A DNA stretch of 64,000 bases, from contig OZ038315.1 of assembly GCA_964035775.1 (NCBI GenBank), positions 19,540,923 through 19,604,922 of the forward strand, written 5' to 3'. The translations under genes were made by a program, and so were the position numbers. Position 1 is the stretch's first letter. Every line of letters starts with the position of its first letter. This DNA is from Osedax frankpressi. Lineage: Eukaryota; Annelida; Polychaeta; Sabellida; Siboglinidae. Below the pieces are notes generated by a model that did not search any database, was not told the DNA's origin, and saw nothing but the letters and a program-made list of their open reading frames with translations. Shown here one piece after another: positions 37,591 through 51,072 of this stretch.

Positions 37591-40224
37591 ATGGAAGGAT
37601 CATCGCAAGATGTGAATATTGTTGACTTTACTTTACAGCAATCCAATTTTTCACAGGTTTTTAACACGATAATATAAAATAGTTATTATTGCAAATGAAT
37701 TTTTAAAAATAATCTAAATCTTATTTGTTTTCTATTGAAACATTATTGTTCATTAACATAATAATTATAATTTATGGGAATTTATGTTATAATCCATTAA
37801 TAATAAATTGGTTGGTTACTCGTATAATTATTTATTATCGTAAGGGTGTTTATTCTGATTTTAATGGTTGCAATATCCCTACATTTCAGTCTAATCCGGC
37901 CCAAAACTCAGTATTTAATTTCAACAATAACACGACATTAAATTCCGCACCAAACTCAGGTTTGTATCTCATCACAGGAATGTAGTTTCTGGTGTTGTGA
38001 TTTATATTTAATTACAGTTTAATTTATTTGAATATTAGTCACTGTAGAAATATATCTCTACCATACTCACATCTTGTAGGTAACATATAGTAAGTATAAT
38101 GTTAATAACATTCTTATCTAAGATCTATATCATAGCGATTATTTATACATTCACCTTTCACTTACGATGACACTTTCAGATGAAGAGGACAGCGATGATC
38201 GTAATAATGTCCTAGTTTACAAGGATCGTAGGCGAGAAGCCCACACCCACGCGGAACAGAAACGAAGGGATGCGATAAAGGTTTGAAGTCTACAGCTTTG
38301 TTCGTAGCTATAAATTCAAAATATGAATGTTTTTAATATTTAATAAATTATGAATTAAATATGTAAAAGGCTAATTTAACTGATCCCAAAATACATTACT
38401 TACTAACAGAATATTTTTTTAAATATGATTATTATTTATAAAACTGGTAATACTTGAGATTAATTATTAGCATTAAAAGCTTATACCTTTATGTAGTATT
38501 ACCTTTCATAAGATTTAAAAAGATTAGAAATATACGCTAGTTAATTCTATTACTAAATTTATAGCCAATTTTGAGTTAAAGTACTATTGATTATTGACAA
38601 GCGCATTTAATGCACATTTTATTATACATTTTATTACATATTCTCCTCTTGCAGTCATTTTGAATAGTCTATTTTTAACTCATTATTCCTCACTTCACTA
38701 AAAGAGGGGATATGAAGAATTGCAACAAATTGTACCAACCTGTGCCTCTTCCACTGATGCCCTCACAACTCATAAACTGAGTAAGGCCACCGTATTACAG
38801 AGATGTTAGTTATTTATTTGAATAAATGTGCTAATTTATTTGAATAAATTGAATAATTTCAAATTAATCTAGTTATAGTTCCTAGTAAAAAGTTTCATTG
38901 TCATTACTAATGTATAAAACATATTGAATGAGTTATTGTAATCATTAATTACAATAGAATATTAATGAGTCATTGTCATTACTAGTGTTGATAAAAAATA
39001 ATAATTATAATAATGTGATTATATAAGATCATATAATTAATGTTTATAACTTCAAAATTATTCACAAGTACTACATATTAAACTATAATTAAATATAATT
39101 TATTTATTAAAATTTGTAGCAATATAAATATAATTTCATATCAATATTACTATATATGTATTAGTATTATTTTAAATGATATAAATATGGTTGAAAAAAA
39201 TGAAATTATTGAAATTTTCTACAATGTGCTTTAATATAATTATGTATCCAGTAAGTATCTAGAATCTAAGTATCTAGTATGTGAAATGAAATTATTATAA
39301 AATTAATATATTTTAAATTAAACAGCAATAGATTACATTACCTATCTGGTGCAACAAAAAAAGAAACAGCAAAATGATTTGGAATCCTTAAGGAAAGAAG
39401 TGATGGCTTTAAAAATCATGAAAGCGTTTGTATTAAAATGTAGCATGAATGTGATTAATTGATGCAATGAATATTAAACTACAATTGAGTTTATTAAAAA
39501 TCGGTATCTTAAATAAAAATAGTTTTAAACATGTAAAAGATAAATATTTCTTTTTACTTTATATATTTATTGTAATTATAAATCATGTATACCACTCAAT
39601 GTATTTTAATTCATAATTCATTATACATATAGGTTATTAAATTGAAATTACTAACTATTTATATTCACAAATACATAAACAGTAACTACGAACACATTGT
39701 GAAAGCTAACCAGAATATTCCGCAGTGTGGAAAAAATCAATTATCCGATGAAGTCAAGTTTAAAGTGGTTGGTGATTGTATAGGTGCGTTTTTCTATACT
39801 ACCATTTGCATTGCACCTCTATCTAACCTTTATCTAAACTCTATATTACGTACTTCGTAGTTTCAACAAATTGCGGACACTTTGTTCCAATCTTTTAACG
39901 CGTCGATATCGGTGGCGAATTTCTCTGAGTTGTCGAGTTGTGTATTCGGATGGCTGGAACAGTATTGCAAACCTCAGGTTGGCACAGTTTCACTCTAACA
40001 TTGATTTCTAAGGAATATTCTATAAACTTAATATATAAGTAGATAATACATAAGTAATGATACGAACTCCATTAATAATAATCAATGTTTTTCGTGGATA
40101 AACATTATTTAACTTTTAAATTACCGCAAAATGGTATAATAATATTTACCCGACTATCGCTAAGACTCTGAGAGAAATCACGCTAGGCATCTTGAGACAA
40201 CTCAATAACCAGCTGATGAAATGA
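37591..40224 (+). CDS. MLX: Max-like protein X (MLX), bHLH-leucine-zipper factor
   Basis: Obligate partner of Mondo/ChREBP (and MXD/MNT) proteins. It binds carbohydrate-response E-boxes and links glucose metabolites to transcription; it shuttles between cytoplasm and nucleus. Eight exons: 37591-37656, 37890-37959, 38180-38280, 38705-38804, 39326-39425, 39683-39767, 39861-39977, 40165-40224 (232 aa). The basic region and helix 1 are HAEQKRRDAIKRGYEELQ, and loop plus helix 2 follow with LSKATVLQRSIDYITYL. The zipper holds KEVMALKIMKANYEHIVKA. The C-terminal MLX/Mondo dimerisation region reads LFQSFNASISVANFSELSS and ends TLREITLGILRQLNNQL, nearly identical to human. The N-terminus is shorter than in human isoforms. 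The ATG lies directly after an acceptor-like TATATAG, so a 5' UTR intron is likely. Confidence 0.96.
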
Positions 40225-40357
40225 GGCGCAGACAATGCCCTACGGTGCTTCTTAACTCTACATTACCAAACCCTACCGGGTGGGGCCTACCCTTGCTCAG
40301 GCGCAAATTCATGTCCTTCAATTCCATTTCAATATTGTATGCCATATATTATTGTGT

Positions 40358-40363
40358 AATAAA
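40358..40363 (+). promoter_or_regulatory. Candidate polyadenylation signal of MLX
   Basis: AATAAA, 134 bases after the MLX stop codon, at the end of a 3' UTR that is visibly richer in GC than the DNA beyond it. Confidence 0.6.
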
Positions 40364-41203
40364 ACATCTATTTGTAACTATTACTAGTTTTATTCTCTAG
40401 CAGTATATTTATAACGTTTTAATAGTTTCACTTATTACAAATGTTTTACTTTTTTATATCAATTCTAATAGTTAATCATTTTGATGTAAACTGTAAAAAT
40501 AGAAATGCTCACAGGAAACCTTGAGTTACGGTATGTCCTACATGATAATTGTGATCAGTGATCTTTTGCAAATAATATATAATAAAGGATAAGTACTATT
40601 GATATTTGTTGAAGTAAATCGGGTAACAATTAGATACAAAAATCAAAATAAAAAAAAATGTTAATTCTCCTCGAAAAGGAGATTTAACATTTCTTCAGAA
40701 AATGAAAATTATAAGACTAAATAATTATTCTATGACTAATAGTTATTCTATAACTAAATATACATGTACTCAGTACTGACTATACTAATTAGTATATACA
40801 ACTGCGTTCACTTTAATAATCAATAAATATAGCAGCTAGTAAATTTACCTAATATCATTTGTTGAGAAATAAGACAAAATTTAAAAAGTATTCCGAAGTT
40901 AAATTATTTAATATTTTCTATTTAAGGTAATCGTGTATTTAAGTTCCACGGAACATATTTTATATATATACAGTAGTTGATAATTCCCACTAATCACGAA
41001 TTCTGTACCATTGGTAAACAACTAATTCTTTTATTTATACACTTGAATAATATACGACATTATGTAAAATATCTAGATTTGTATTTGTTTGAAAAGTTCA
41101 TCTAAAAGTTGATGTCTTCTCATTTTTATTTTATGGTTAAAACAATAAAACTCATAAGCACCTAATAAAATGCAATAACAAACAAGATCGTCGACTAATG
41201 CGA
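40364..41203. other. Spacer between convergent MLX and DARS1
   Basis: AT-rich without a gene. Minus-strand AATAAA candidates for DARS1 lie at about 41130-41125 and 41035-41030. Confidence 0.5.
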
Positions 41204-44200
41204 TTAAGGAGTCAAGCGTTTAGGGTCCCTGGGGAACATCGAAGTTTTGCGGATATTATCGAGGCCAAGATAGAGCATGACCACGCGCTCCATTCCAATA
41301 CCTCCGCCAGCGTGAGGTGGAGCTCCGTATTTGAAAGCATCGATATAGCCTGCAATTTGCTGCAAATCTGTGAGACCGAACAGTTTAAATAGAATTTCAT
41401 TATTTAAAGTATGTATAGTTATGAAATTACTACAGTTATATATTATTTATTACTATTAATTTACAAATAACTATTCTTAATACATCATCATTAGATATAA
41501 AGATACAATGAAAATTATATATAATAAGTATGATTGTTGGAATATATGTGATATCATGTAATAGTTATATTAAGTAGTTAATAGAATTAACTTATATTTG
41601 AATTAATATTTTTAAATATTTCATAAAAGTGCACAAACGAAATTTTATAAACAAATAAATTCTATATTTAAATCATAAAAAATGAGAAATCTTAAAAATC
41701 CTAAGGAAAGTAATCAAAATATTAAAATCATTTACTATATATTGTAATTTTAAAATCATTTCTTTTACAATGATATGTTTTCTATTTGTAATTTCTTATA
41801 TTTACGTCTATTTAATTGAGGTTAAATCTATTTCATTGTAATAATTATTAAAGAATTGTTATATCATCATTTAAATAACCTATCCCATGCTCTAAAGCCT
41901 TCTTTGACAGTAAATCGGAGTCGTGGATTCTCTGGGCTCCAGATAGCATTTCCTCACCCCTCATGAACATGTCGTAGGAGTTGGAGGCGTCCTGTTCAGG
42001 CATTGTAATGATGTTGTGCATAGAGTTTTCAGTATTGTTGGTGTATAAATTGGACATTTAGTGAAGATCAGTTAAGATAATGGAATGTAACACATATTGA
42101 TGAAGTAATATCGGTAATTTTACAATGATAAGTTCATTTGTATTAAAGAGATATTACTAACAGGGTTATTTGGGTCGGGCATAGTGTAAAATGGTCTTAC
42201 GGCCATTGGGAATTTGTCCAGAATGTAGAAATCGGTTCCGTACTTAGAAAAAGAGTTTGAAAATGATTTATTGCGATAAATTAGTTAAATATCTAATAGC
42301 AGGATAATATATATTATTAAATATTTCAAATATTGGTAAATAAAAGAGTTTAAATTGTCATTTAGTATTTTCAATAGGTTTCAACAAAGCCAGAAACTGA
42401 ATCCTATATTGAAACCTTTTCCTTGACAAGTTTTCCCAGAACTTTTTCATTTGCGGTGGTAAGGTCATCGTTATCACCCATTTCAATTCCTACTTCACGC
42501 AACATCTTCACTCCTTCAGGGAACTCGAGCACCAGACTGAGTAGTGGTAGGTGTAGTTAATAGATGGACGCTGATATGCGGGAAATAGACAATATACAAG
42601 TTAACATGAAAATATAATGAAGATAAATATCATAAATGATATTCGCAATATAATAGATTTTAGATGTTTAATTTATGTGATAATAACCTTGGTTCGAGGA
42701 AAGTAAAAGGGGTGGATGGATATTGCTTCCCCACAGTGTCCAATTCTCCTGAAAACCTGACAATGGAAAATAATGTTGATTATTAGTAATGACGATTAAT
42801 TAATATCATAATCAGCATAGATTAGTTTATTATATTCAGATCAAATTAACAATGTATAGATTCTAGGAAAGTTAATTAGAGAATTGTGTAATTAGTAGGG
42901 AATGACGTTGGCTTATGTGTAATACGTATAAATAATATATGAGCATTTGGAATATAAGTAATTGTAAGGATGTGTAATAAGTAAGTTATAAGTGTGATGA
43001 ATTTAGGGAGGAGTAAGTAATTGTGAGGTTTAAGGTTTAAGTATGTGTGAGGGAGTAAGGGAGGGATAATAAATAAGTAATTGAGAAGAGATGAGTATAA
43101 GTAAGTGTGAGGAAGTAAGGGAGAGGTAAGAAATAAGTTAATGGTATAAAGGAACACGTTAAAGTAGGGAAATCATTATATAAGGATGAAACAAGCAATA
43201 ATTTCTAGAATAATACAAACTTCTCTTCGAGTCCTTTAAAGATGGAGACGAAAAGGTCTCCAATCGTATGCATCACTTCGTGATAGTGGTAGTCAAAAGC
43301 CATCTCGAGGTCAAGACCTACAAACTCAGTGAGATGACGATGAGTGTTGGAGTCCTCGGCACGGAATACTATTTGAGAATGGGGTAGAGGGTTAAGGTAA
43401 TTGAAATCAGAGAAATAACTTACATTCTAAAATGGTTATAATTAGTACACTAGCTGCTACATAATTTCACATTCCCCTTGTAGATCCACAAAACCTACTA
43501 CAGCCTAATATACATTACCGCCATACAAAACACTACGGGTATATAAACCCTACATCAGCCATACAAATGTTACCTTAGTCTTATAGACCCTATTGTAGAT
43601 CCATGAAATATATTGTAAACCTTGAAACTAATTTCCTCGCCATCAATTTGAAAGTAAATTTTACTTTAACCAACAAACCATAATAGAATTTACTATAAAT
43701 CTACACGAAAAAGCCTAAGTCAGATATAAAAACCACGCTGAAGCTCCGCAAATTATACAAAAGCTATTCGAACCTTGCCATACTTCACGTAACTTATCGC
43801 AGCCTTACGAATCCTATTTCGAATATTCAAACTACCACAGACCCACAAACCTGCTCCAACGGTGTAGACCTTATCAAAGTCACCGCATATTGCCATTTGT
43901 TTGTACAGTTGCGGAGATTGCGCGAGGTAAGCGGACCTTTTAAAGTATTTCACCTCAAATACGTTGGCGCCACCTTCTGAGGCAGCTGCAGAAAATAAAC
44001 ATGAGGTCAGTCAAAATTAATTTAATATGTTTTAATTAATTATTATTTAAGATATTATAATATAATAAGGACGAATGTACACAACAATAATCTGATCCCC
44101 GGTACATTCCGAAAAGTCATGCCTTGAGATCATTTATAAGGACCAGATTTTGTATTTAGAATTAGTTGAGTGATTAAGAAAAGTTGATCAATAACCGTAA

Positions 44201-47200
44201 AAATGTCTCCACCAATTTAAAAGGAAATTCTAATTTCGCTAATATTACTAATGGTGAATTAAATAGTTTTACATATAATTATAAATTAGTAAGAACTGAA
44301 TTAATGGCAGATATATTGGCAGTATATAAAGAGTACAAATTTTCATAATTTGAATAGTATTAAGTTTAGATTTCTTTAGATCTAATTTATCTTTTATTGC
44401 TAACTCATGCCAGCTTTCTATTAAAGTTTCTTTTTTAATCAATATTTTTAATCCACACCATGTTTTATAATAAATGCTGTTTAAGACAGGCTAATACTAT
44501 TAGCAATAATCTATAAACTTATGTAAACTTATATATGAATATATTAAATACGCGATTTACCGCTTATAATCTTTGGTGTATGAATTTCAATGAATCCCTT
44601 GTCAGCGAGAGCGGTTCTAAACAAGTTACAGATTGCAGATTCAATCCTGTAGATAGCCTGATTCGCAGGAGTTCTCAAGTCTAAAATCCGGTAGTCTAAC
44701 CGAGTTTCTTGGTTAACTGTTGCAAGTTCCTGGAAGATTTGATATGAAGATTTAGGCCAGAATCTTAGGTAATTGTTATTGATTCCGGAGTTAGAGGTCC
44801 TGGTTGGACTTGGATCATCATCTAATCACAACATATAAATAAAGTTATAAAATATTCAATTATGAATATATTATAGAATTTCACTTTATAAATAAAATTA
44901 AAATTAACTAACATCATTCGTGGATCTGGAAGCATCTTCAATTTGCAATGGCAATCTTGGAAGAGCCGAACTCACTACGAAGATCTATATTTAGATTTTA
45001 ATATTATTACTATTAAATCATTATTTATATATATATAATAAATAATAAGGAAACTGAAATAATTATTTTAAATTTCCTAGTAAATTATATTTCTTAAAAT
45101 TATGCTAGTTTTGGGAACATTGGTCATTGATCTGGTCAGACTAAAAAAGTAGTCTTAGAATTATATATAGGAGTGCATAGTTAATTCACCAGTTCTTGTT
45201 AAAACCAGAACATCTTAACCATTAATTGCTGCAAATGTTATGCTATAGCATAATAATGATAAGATATGATATGATATGATATGATATAATAATGATAAGA
45301 TATGATATGAAATAATAATGATAAGATATGATATGACATAGTAATGTTATGATATGACATAATAATTATATGATATGACAAAGTAATGATATGATATGAC
45401 ATAGATGAATGTAATTTATATACAGTTATAATATTTATATAATGTAATTATTCTTATTATGTTCAAATAATTATTCACATTTCTAATTTTCATTTAAAAC
45501 TGGTTTCAAACTAGAATTTACATATAGTCTATTTACATACATATTTGATAAACTGTTGTAAAATAAAATTCTAGTGAGGAACTAAATGAATTTATATTAT
45601 ATTGGAATTCATTAATTAAAAATTGTCTATAAAGATATAAAATTGTCTATAAACTTTTTCTTTCATAATTATGTATAAAACAATGTTGCATAATGAAATA
45701 AAATATTGAGGCACTTACATATATATAAATATATTATTATTATTATAATTTCTCTATAAATGTATCTAAAATATAGTTTGTGGTACCTATAATGAAATGC
45801 ACAATTTATTTCTTAATTAGAAATAGATGTTGATTCTAGGGCATTATTAAAATATGTCAGAGGAAGCTGTTTTGCTAGATTGTGAGGTAATAAAGTGTGT
45901 GTCGTGGAGGTGATGAGTGGTAATCAATAAGTCATTATAGTACAAATCTAAGGTAAAATTTAAATCTTTCATTATACGCTAATTTAAAGATTAGATATGT
46001 AATACAATTTGATACAACTGATATATTATAAACATTCTTTTATTAATAATATTATTAATATGCAAGCATTTTTTTAATTGACTTACTAAATTTTAAACTT
46101 TTATAGTTTGGTAAATAAATTGTAAATGTTATTTGTGAATATACATTAATTCTATTTGTACTTAAATGATTTATTTTCAAGATAATTAAACATAAAACAT
46201 TAAACATAAAACCCCATTGTAAATTGATATGAAATTTTATCCAAAACTTCAACAAACCTGAGTTACGGATAATTCGATGTCTTGCATGGAACAAGATGTA
46301 ATCTTTTGATTTGTGGCTTTAACTATGGCTTCAATATCAATAATAGATTCTTTATTTATCCTATTCTCAAGAGACATATGAAATAATATTTTAAAAGTAA
46401 TTGAAATTTTTACTAATAATATATAATAATTATTAGGCTAAATAATAGAGTCTATCTTATGTAGACATGCATCAGATAAGGGATATGATATCATTTGAAA
46501 CGAACCCTGCAGCGAATTTCACCATTTGTTTACTAGTGATATCGTTAACAGAAATAAGTCCTTGAATTGTCTGCTGTCTTTGGCGTAGTACAATGAAGCA
46601 CTGTTTACCTACACAGTTTCATACATTATATTATTAATACCGTGTTTAGCAAATTTAATATTTTCGTAAATAGTGATCTAAATTTAGTCTATATATTTTG
46701 TTGAAATTAAAAATATAATACAATTATTTGTATTTCAAATCCATTACATAATAATTAATTCAATATAAAATAGTTAATTTATCTGTTATGAAAATTTACA
46801 AATAAAATTGAGTTTATCCAAAATATATTTAATCGTTAGATAATTTATTTGAAATAATAATAAATGTGATATTTTATTATATTTTAAAGGAATATTATAT
46901 TTATTCATGTTGAATAAATAGAACTAAAATAAACTTACTATGAACCAAAATAAACCAAATGAATGATAATGAGATATACTATGGTATTAATATTATTAAA
47001 TACATTTTTGTCCGCAAAATATCCAGTGGATATACCGGCATTTTTACACAATATATATATAACCTTTGCTGCGGGAACCTGCGAGCCGAGCTCGAAGCCA
47101 GATCCTATTGTCATTGACCTCGAGATCTGCTACATCGCGTAGTCGTCGGTCAATCTTGACTTTACTTTGAAGTAATGGCAAGATGCCGTAACAACCTTCC

Positions 47201-47532
47201 GAAATGTCGGGTTCATTTTTTTGTTCAGCTTCTATTACTGCGGCCTACAAATATAATAAAAAACATATTTAAAACCCCTAGAAAAGAATGTTCATCAATT
47301 GATTGGCAATATATAAAACATTAGCTGTTGGAGTAGGATGATAGATAAGCTAATAGGATTATTTTAGTTGTTGTAGAATAATGAAATAAACCGCTGCCTG
47401 TTTTTCAGCTTTTTTCGCTAGTTTCTCAGCCTCTTTCTGCATTTTCTTCAGACCTTTCTTAGACATTGGCTTCCCATCTTCCCTTAGAAAGTATATTTTA
47501 CTCTGATTATTTAATGTAAGGAAAGAACCCAT
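41204..47532 (-). CDS. DARS1: Cytosolic aspartyl-tRNA synthetase
   Basis: Charges tRNA(Asp) with aspartate using ATP; a class IIb synthetase of the cytosol and the multisynthetase complex. Thirteen exons: 47532-47392, 47244-47064, 46608-46506, 46360-46258, 44984-44913, 44729-44561, 43985-43851, 43368-43221, 42756-42688, 42536-42416, 42242-42162, 41991-41880, 41367-41204 (532 aa). The N-terminus has a Lys-rich helix ([20 protein letters not shown]). An OB-fold anticodon-binding domain follows ([12 protein letters not shown]). The catalytic domain has motif 2, [19 protein letters not shown], and motif 3, [16 protein letters not shown], and ends [13 protein letters not shown] as in human. [11 protein letters not shown] and [12 protein letters not shown] are also conserved. 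The start is uncertain: an in-frame ATG at 47466 would drop a conserved-looking GKP segment, so the upstream ATG at 47532 is preferred. A further 5' exon is possible. Confidence 0.96.
42890..43165. repeat. Degenerate purine-rich repeat in a DARS1 intron
   Basis: Irregular copies of AAGTAATTGTGAGG / AAGTAAGGGAG on the plus strand, so the DARS1 transcript is pyrimidine-rich here, upstream of the acceptor at 42756. Confidence 0.65.
45250..45415. repeat. GATAAGATATGATAT-type tandem repeat in a DARS1 intron
   Basis: Repeated ATAATGATAAGATATGATATG units with 5-bp subrepeats (GATAT). They create many GATAAG strings, which are GATA-factor-like but probably fortuitous. Confidence 0.85.
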
Positions 47533-49249
47533 CAAAACGTATACAATTTAATATGATATTTGTTGTCAATGTCTGATACACATGTTTTCAATATTGTAGA
47601 AATGAAACAATAAATTTATAAAATAAGTATACACAAATAGAAAATATTTGTAATATTTCATCTACATTTTTACTTACTTTAATAGTGCATTATTAACCTT
47701 ATATTATGTTAACCATTACATATATATATATATATGTATGTATATATATATATGTAATCATTTAAAAATCACATGGAAGAAAAAAGCTGAAAATTAATAA
47801 AAAATTAGCCACGCCTTTAAATAACTGAATAGAATTGCTTTAAATTTGTTCAAATAATTAAATTAAGTTTTAGTTTTTTTATTGATAATTAATTATTTAA
47901 TCTTATATACGTGAATATAATATGTAGGTTTAGATATTAGATATTTTTACTTTTTAATTAAATTAATTTATTATGTAATTAAATATTCTTATATACGTGG
48001 ATATTTTTTGTATGGTTGAACATATGAAATACACCAAATCACCACAATCATAGAAGTCGACCCGATCACATATCAGACTAAATATTATATAATTTTACTT
48101 CATCTATATATCATATGTATATCATATTTTTTTACATGAATTCTACAAGTATCAAAGTCGAAATATGTCAGGCTATTTATTATATGATATTACTTCAATT
48201 ATAGTATATTATGCATGTGATATTTTTCATATACTATATGAAGCAATATCATATTATATATAGTCTGATATGCTATCGGACGGGCTTCTATACTTGTGGT
48301 ATATTCAATTATTTCATATGCCTAATTATACAAACAATATTAACTATGAGTATGAGAATAATTAATTACATATTAATAAAAAACTAAACCCATAAATACA
48401 ATTATTAAATACATTTTTGTGATTCATATTAAAATAATTCATAACAATCAAGTAATTATATTCAGTGATTTAAGGGCGTGGATAATTTTTACGAATTTTC
48501 ACCGGGTCTTCCATACGTGAACTAAATTATTTAAATATGCATTTCGTGTTTAAAATTACATATAAGTGATATATATATATATCTACACAATAACAATACT
48601 ATAGATATTAATAAAACTTTATCGAAAGTATAAGTATTGCATCAGAAATTATTTAAAAATAATTCAAACTGTCTTAAAAAAATTTTAAATATATAAATAA
48701 TAATATTTAAGTTTTTACAATATAAAAAAATAGTTAACAGTTTAATTTATTATAAATCATAAATAATAACCCTAAAGGTATTTTTGAATCACTATTTTCC
48801 ATTTCAAAGTATCTAATTTTAGAAAAACCGAGAAAAACACACTATATATCTTTAGATTAAATCAAACGTGTTGTCATTAGAGGCAATATTACCAAGAATA
48901 CAAAATTATAGTTTACAAATAATTCAACCATAGATTTAGATTAGGAACTTTATGATATAGTTTATTATATAGTTTTGACCAAATTTACAATCAAATATAA
49001 AATCAATACTGTTAATGGGTATATATTTTGATTTACCTACACTATTACTGACACATATGAAAATTAATTTTAAAGAGCTTTCGATAGATTATTTTATCCA
49101 AGATTAATCTTACTTTTATACTATCTTTTTTACATTTCTTTCTAGGTTATTTTGGATAATAATAATACTTCTTTTAGAATATAATTATCACTTGACCAAT
49201 AACAAAGAAAACCCATTAAATAGGGTATGATAAATCCTAAATCACAATA
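47533..49249. other. AT-rich spacer upstream of DARS1
   Basis: Contains a short TA array near 47720-47755 and the fold-back element at 48021-48320. No gene was recognised; a DARS1 5' UTR exon could be present but cannot be placed. Confidence 0.5.
48021..48320. mobile_element. Fold-back (MITE-like) element with long inverted repeats
   Basis: Both ends start CATATGAAAT when read inward. The two arms stay alignable for about 95 bp, sharing CATAGAAG/TATAGAAG and CATATCAGACTA. A third, more decayed copy of the arm lies inside (near 48140-48215). It is noncoding and 300 bp long, with no target duplication evident. Confidence 0.65.
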
Positions 49250-49792
49250 TTGAACTATTTAACTGTTATCGAAATAATAGATATTTTCTTGACAAACAAA
49301 CGAAAACATCAAACATGTTTGCATCGACGACATAATGTATCCAAAACCCGGGAAAAGCTTTTATTGGGAACACCTGAAGACAAACCCTGTGCTATATATT
49401 CCATACTTGAAAATATAGAGTGCCGAGATAACAATCTTGTAATACTGTTTCCGGCATCTGTTAATTCAAATATTCGGGCTAAAGATCCTTGCGAAGGGTA
49501 GTCCAGCTACATGGTGATACATCTGTTTCGTAAAGTTAACCTAGTGATTTCATCAACTTAGAATGAACCTAACGGTTGTTATTCATATTGGTATATTTTG
49601 TGTATTAGAAACGTCAATATGCATTGCAGATGTTGGGAGGCAGTTTGTCTATGGATTTGTACCTTCACTCTTATAACCATGTGAATAAAGACGGTTCATT
49701 CTATGGTCTGGTACAAAATTATTTAAAATATCCTGATAAAATAGATATGTACATATCGACTAGAGCAGATATGGATCTGAACATAGTCTAAA
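49250..49792 (+). other. Possible small unrecognised coding segments
   Basis: An 83-codon frame (49250-49501) of mixed composition ends at a donor-like GGGTAGTC. A second frame follows an acceptor-like TATTAG at 49610 and runs to a stop at about 49790 (peptide containing LGGSLSMDLYLHSYNHV). The phases of the two do not join cleanly with the obvious sites, and I recognise no family. They could be exons of a fast-evolving gene or chance frames in a less AT-rich patch. Confidence 0.25.
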
Positions 49793-49799
49793 CGTAACC

Positions 49800-49800
<1 letters not shown>

Positions 49801-49842
<42 letters not shown>
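49801..49842. repeat. (TA)n microsatellite
   Basis: Alternating TA run of about 42 bp. Confidence 0.95.
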
Positions 49843-49847
<5 letters not shown>

Positions 49848-51072
49848 ATGATTTAATTCATACAAAATTCTTCAATTGTATGATCTACTATATACTTAGT
49901 AGATTGTAGTGTATTTTACTATAACATAACGCAATACATTTAGAAATGATTAAATTAGATACTTATTTAATTAGCAGAACTGCTAACCTATTACCTACAC
50001 CTGGTATTAACATGTATTTCTGAGGTTTTTATATCATAATTACGAGGTACTAACTCGTCTCTCTATAGGGATTAGGTGTTGAAGTGGATGTTTAGTGATC
50101 AATGGTTCTACACGACAGCGACAAAGACTTCCCATGCTACGATGGCAGTTTAAACAGACGATAAATGTTTATTAAATTAAATTAATTGAAATGGAGAGGG
50201 AGTATGAGAGAGAGAGAGAGAGGGAGAGGGTTAACCTATATTTAATGTATTCTAGTTTGATAAGTATAATAATATAATAAGGGATGTTTTAAATCTATGT
50301 GCTTTACTTGTTCTTCAAGATTTAGTAAACTACCTCAACAGGCATTATTATTAATATTTATTACATGATAATGAATTGCATCACTAAACCAGATGTGCTA
50401 AACATTGTTCCACCACAGAAGAACACTAAACTACTCAGAAGTTTCTGCAATAACGGTATTTATTCGCCATATTCCGGGATGAAAAGATGATAGAGATGAG
50501 TAAGCAAAACTGTTGGTCAAACCAAAAGAATAATACCGAAGCTTGACCGCGCCATCTGTATCTCAGGAGACTGAAAACATACTCTAGATGCAGTTAGAGT
50601 GATATCAAGATCGAATTAGTTAAATTCGAGGTGAGCTGATTTGGAATATGTATTATTAGATAGTAGGGAAAAAAGGCATTCTTATGCAGGAATACTAATG
50701 TACCAATTTGTCATTGTATTATTATGTAAATTTAACCCAGCCGTATTAATAATTAGTAAATGAGACAATAAAGATACCGCAGATCTCTCACCTGCTTATA
50801 TTTTACTATAAAAAATCAAGAATCGCAAATAAACGTAGTATCATATTTATTTTGTTACGAAATAAGAAATATACACACGCTATATATGTTTTTATTCAAT
50901 TCTAAAGATGGTCACCGCATACAAATCATCATGTGTAACGCGGGTTTGGGTGCACGCCACGGCGGTGTGTGTGTAAAATGTAGGCGGGTCGCAGTAAATT
51001 TAAAGAGAAGTGAGATTTCTGAATACAAATTGAGAATAAAGAGAGTCGGCGAGCTTGAGATGTTGTCGCCGT
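49843..51072. other. Spacer downstream of the TALE homeobox gene
   Basis: Contains a GA-rich run at about 50192-50230. The part nearest the gene (50890-51072) is its GC-rich 3' UTR, with a minus-strand AATAAA at 50896-50891. I see no additional supported gene. Confidence 0.5.

Noticed and set aside
42876-43157. 93-codon minus-strand Leu/Tyr/Pro-rich frame
   Set aside because: It lies within a DARS1 intron and comes from the purine/pyrimidine-rich degenerate repeat.
44745-44830. Open continuation upstream of the DARS1 exon starting at 44729, which could add about 35 codons
   Set aside because: The phase does not match the preceding donor at 44913. Direct joining of 44913 to 44729 gives the conserved spacing before TVNQETRLD.
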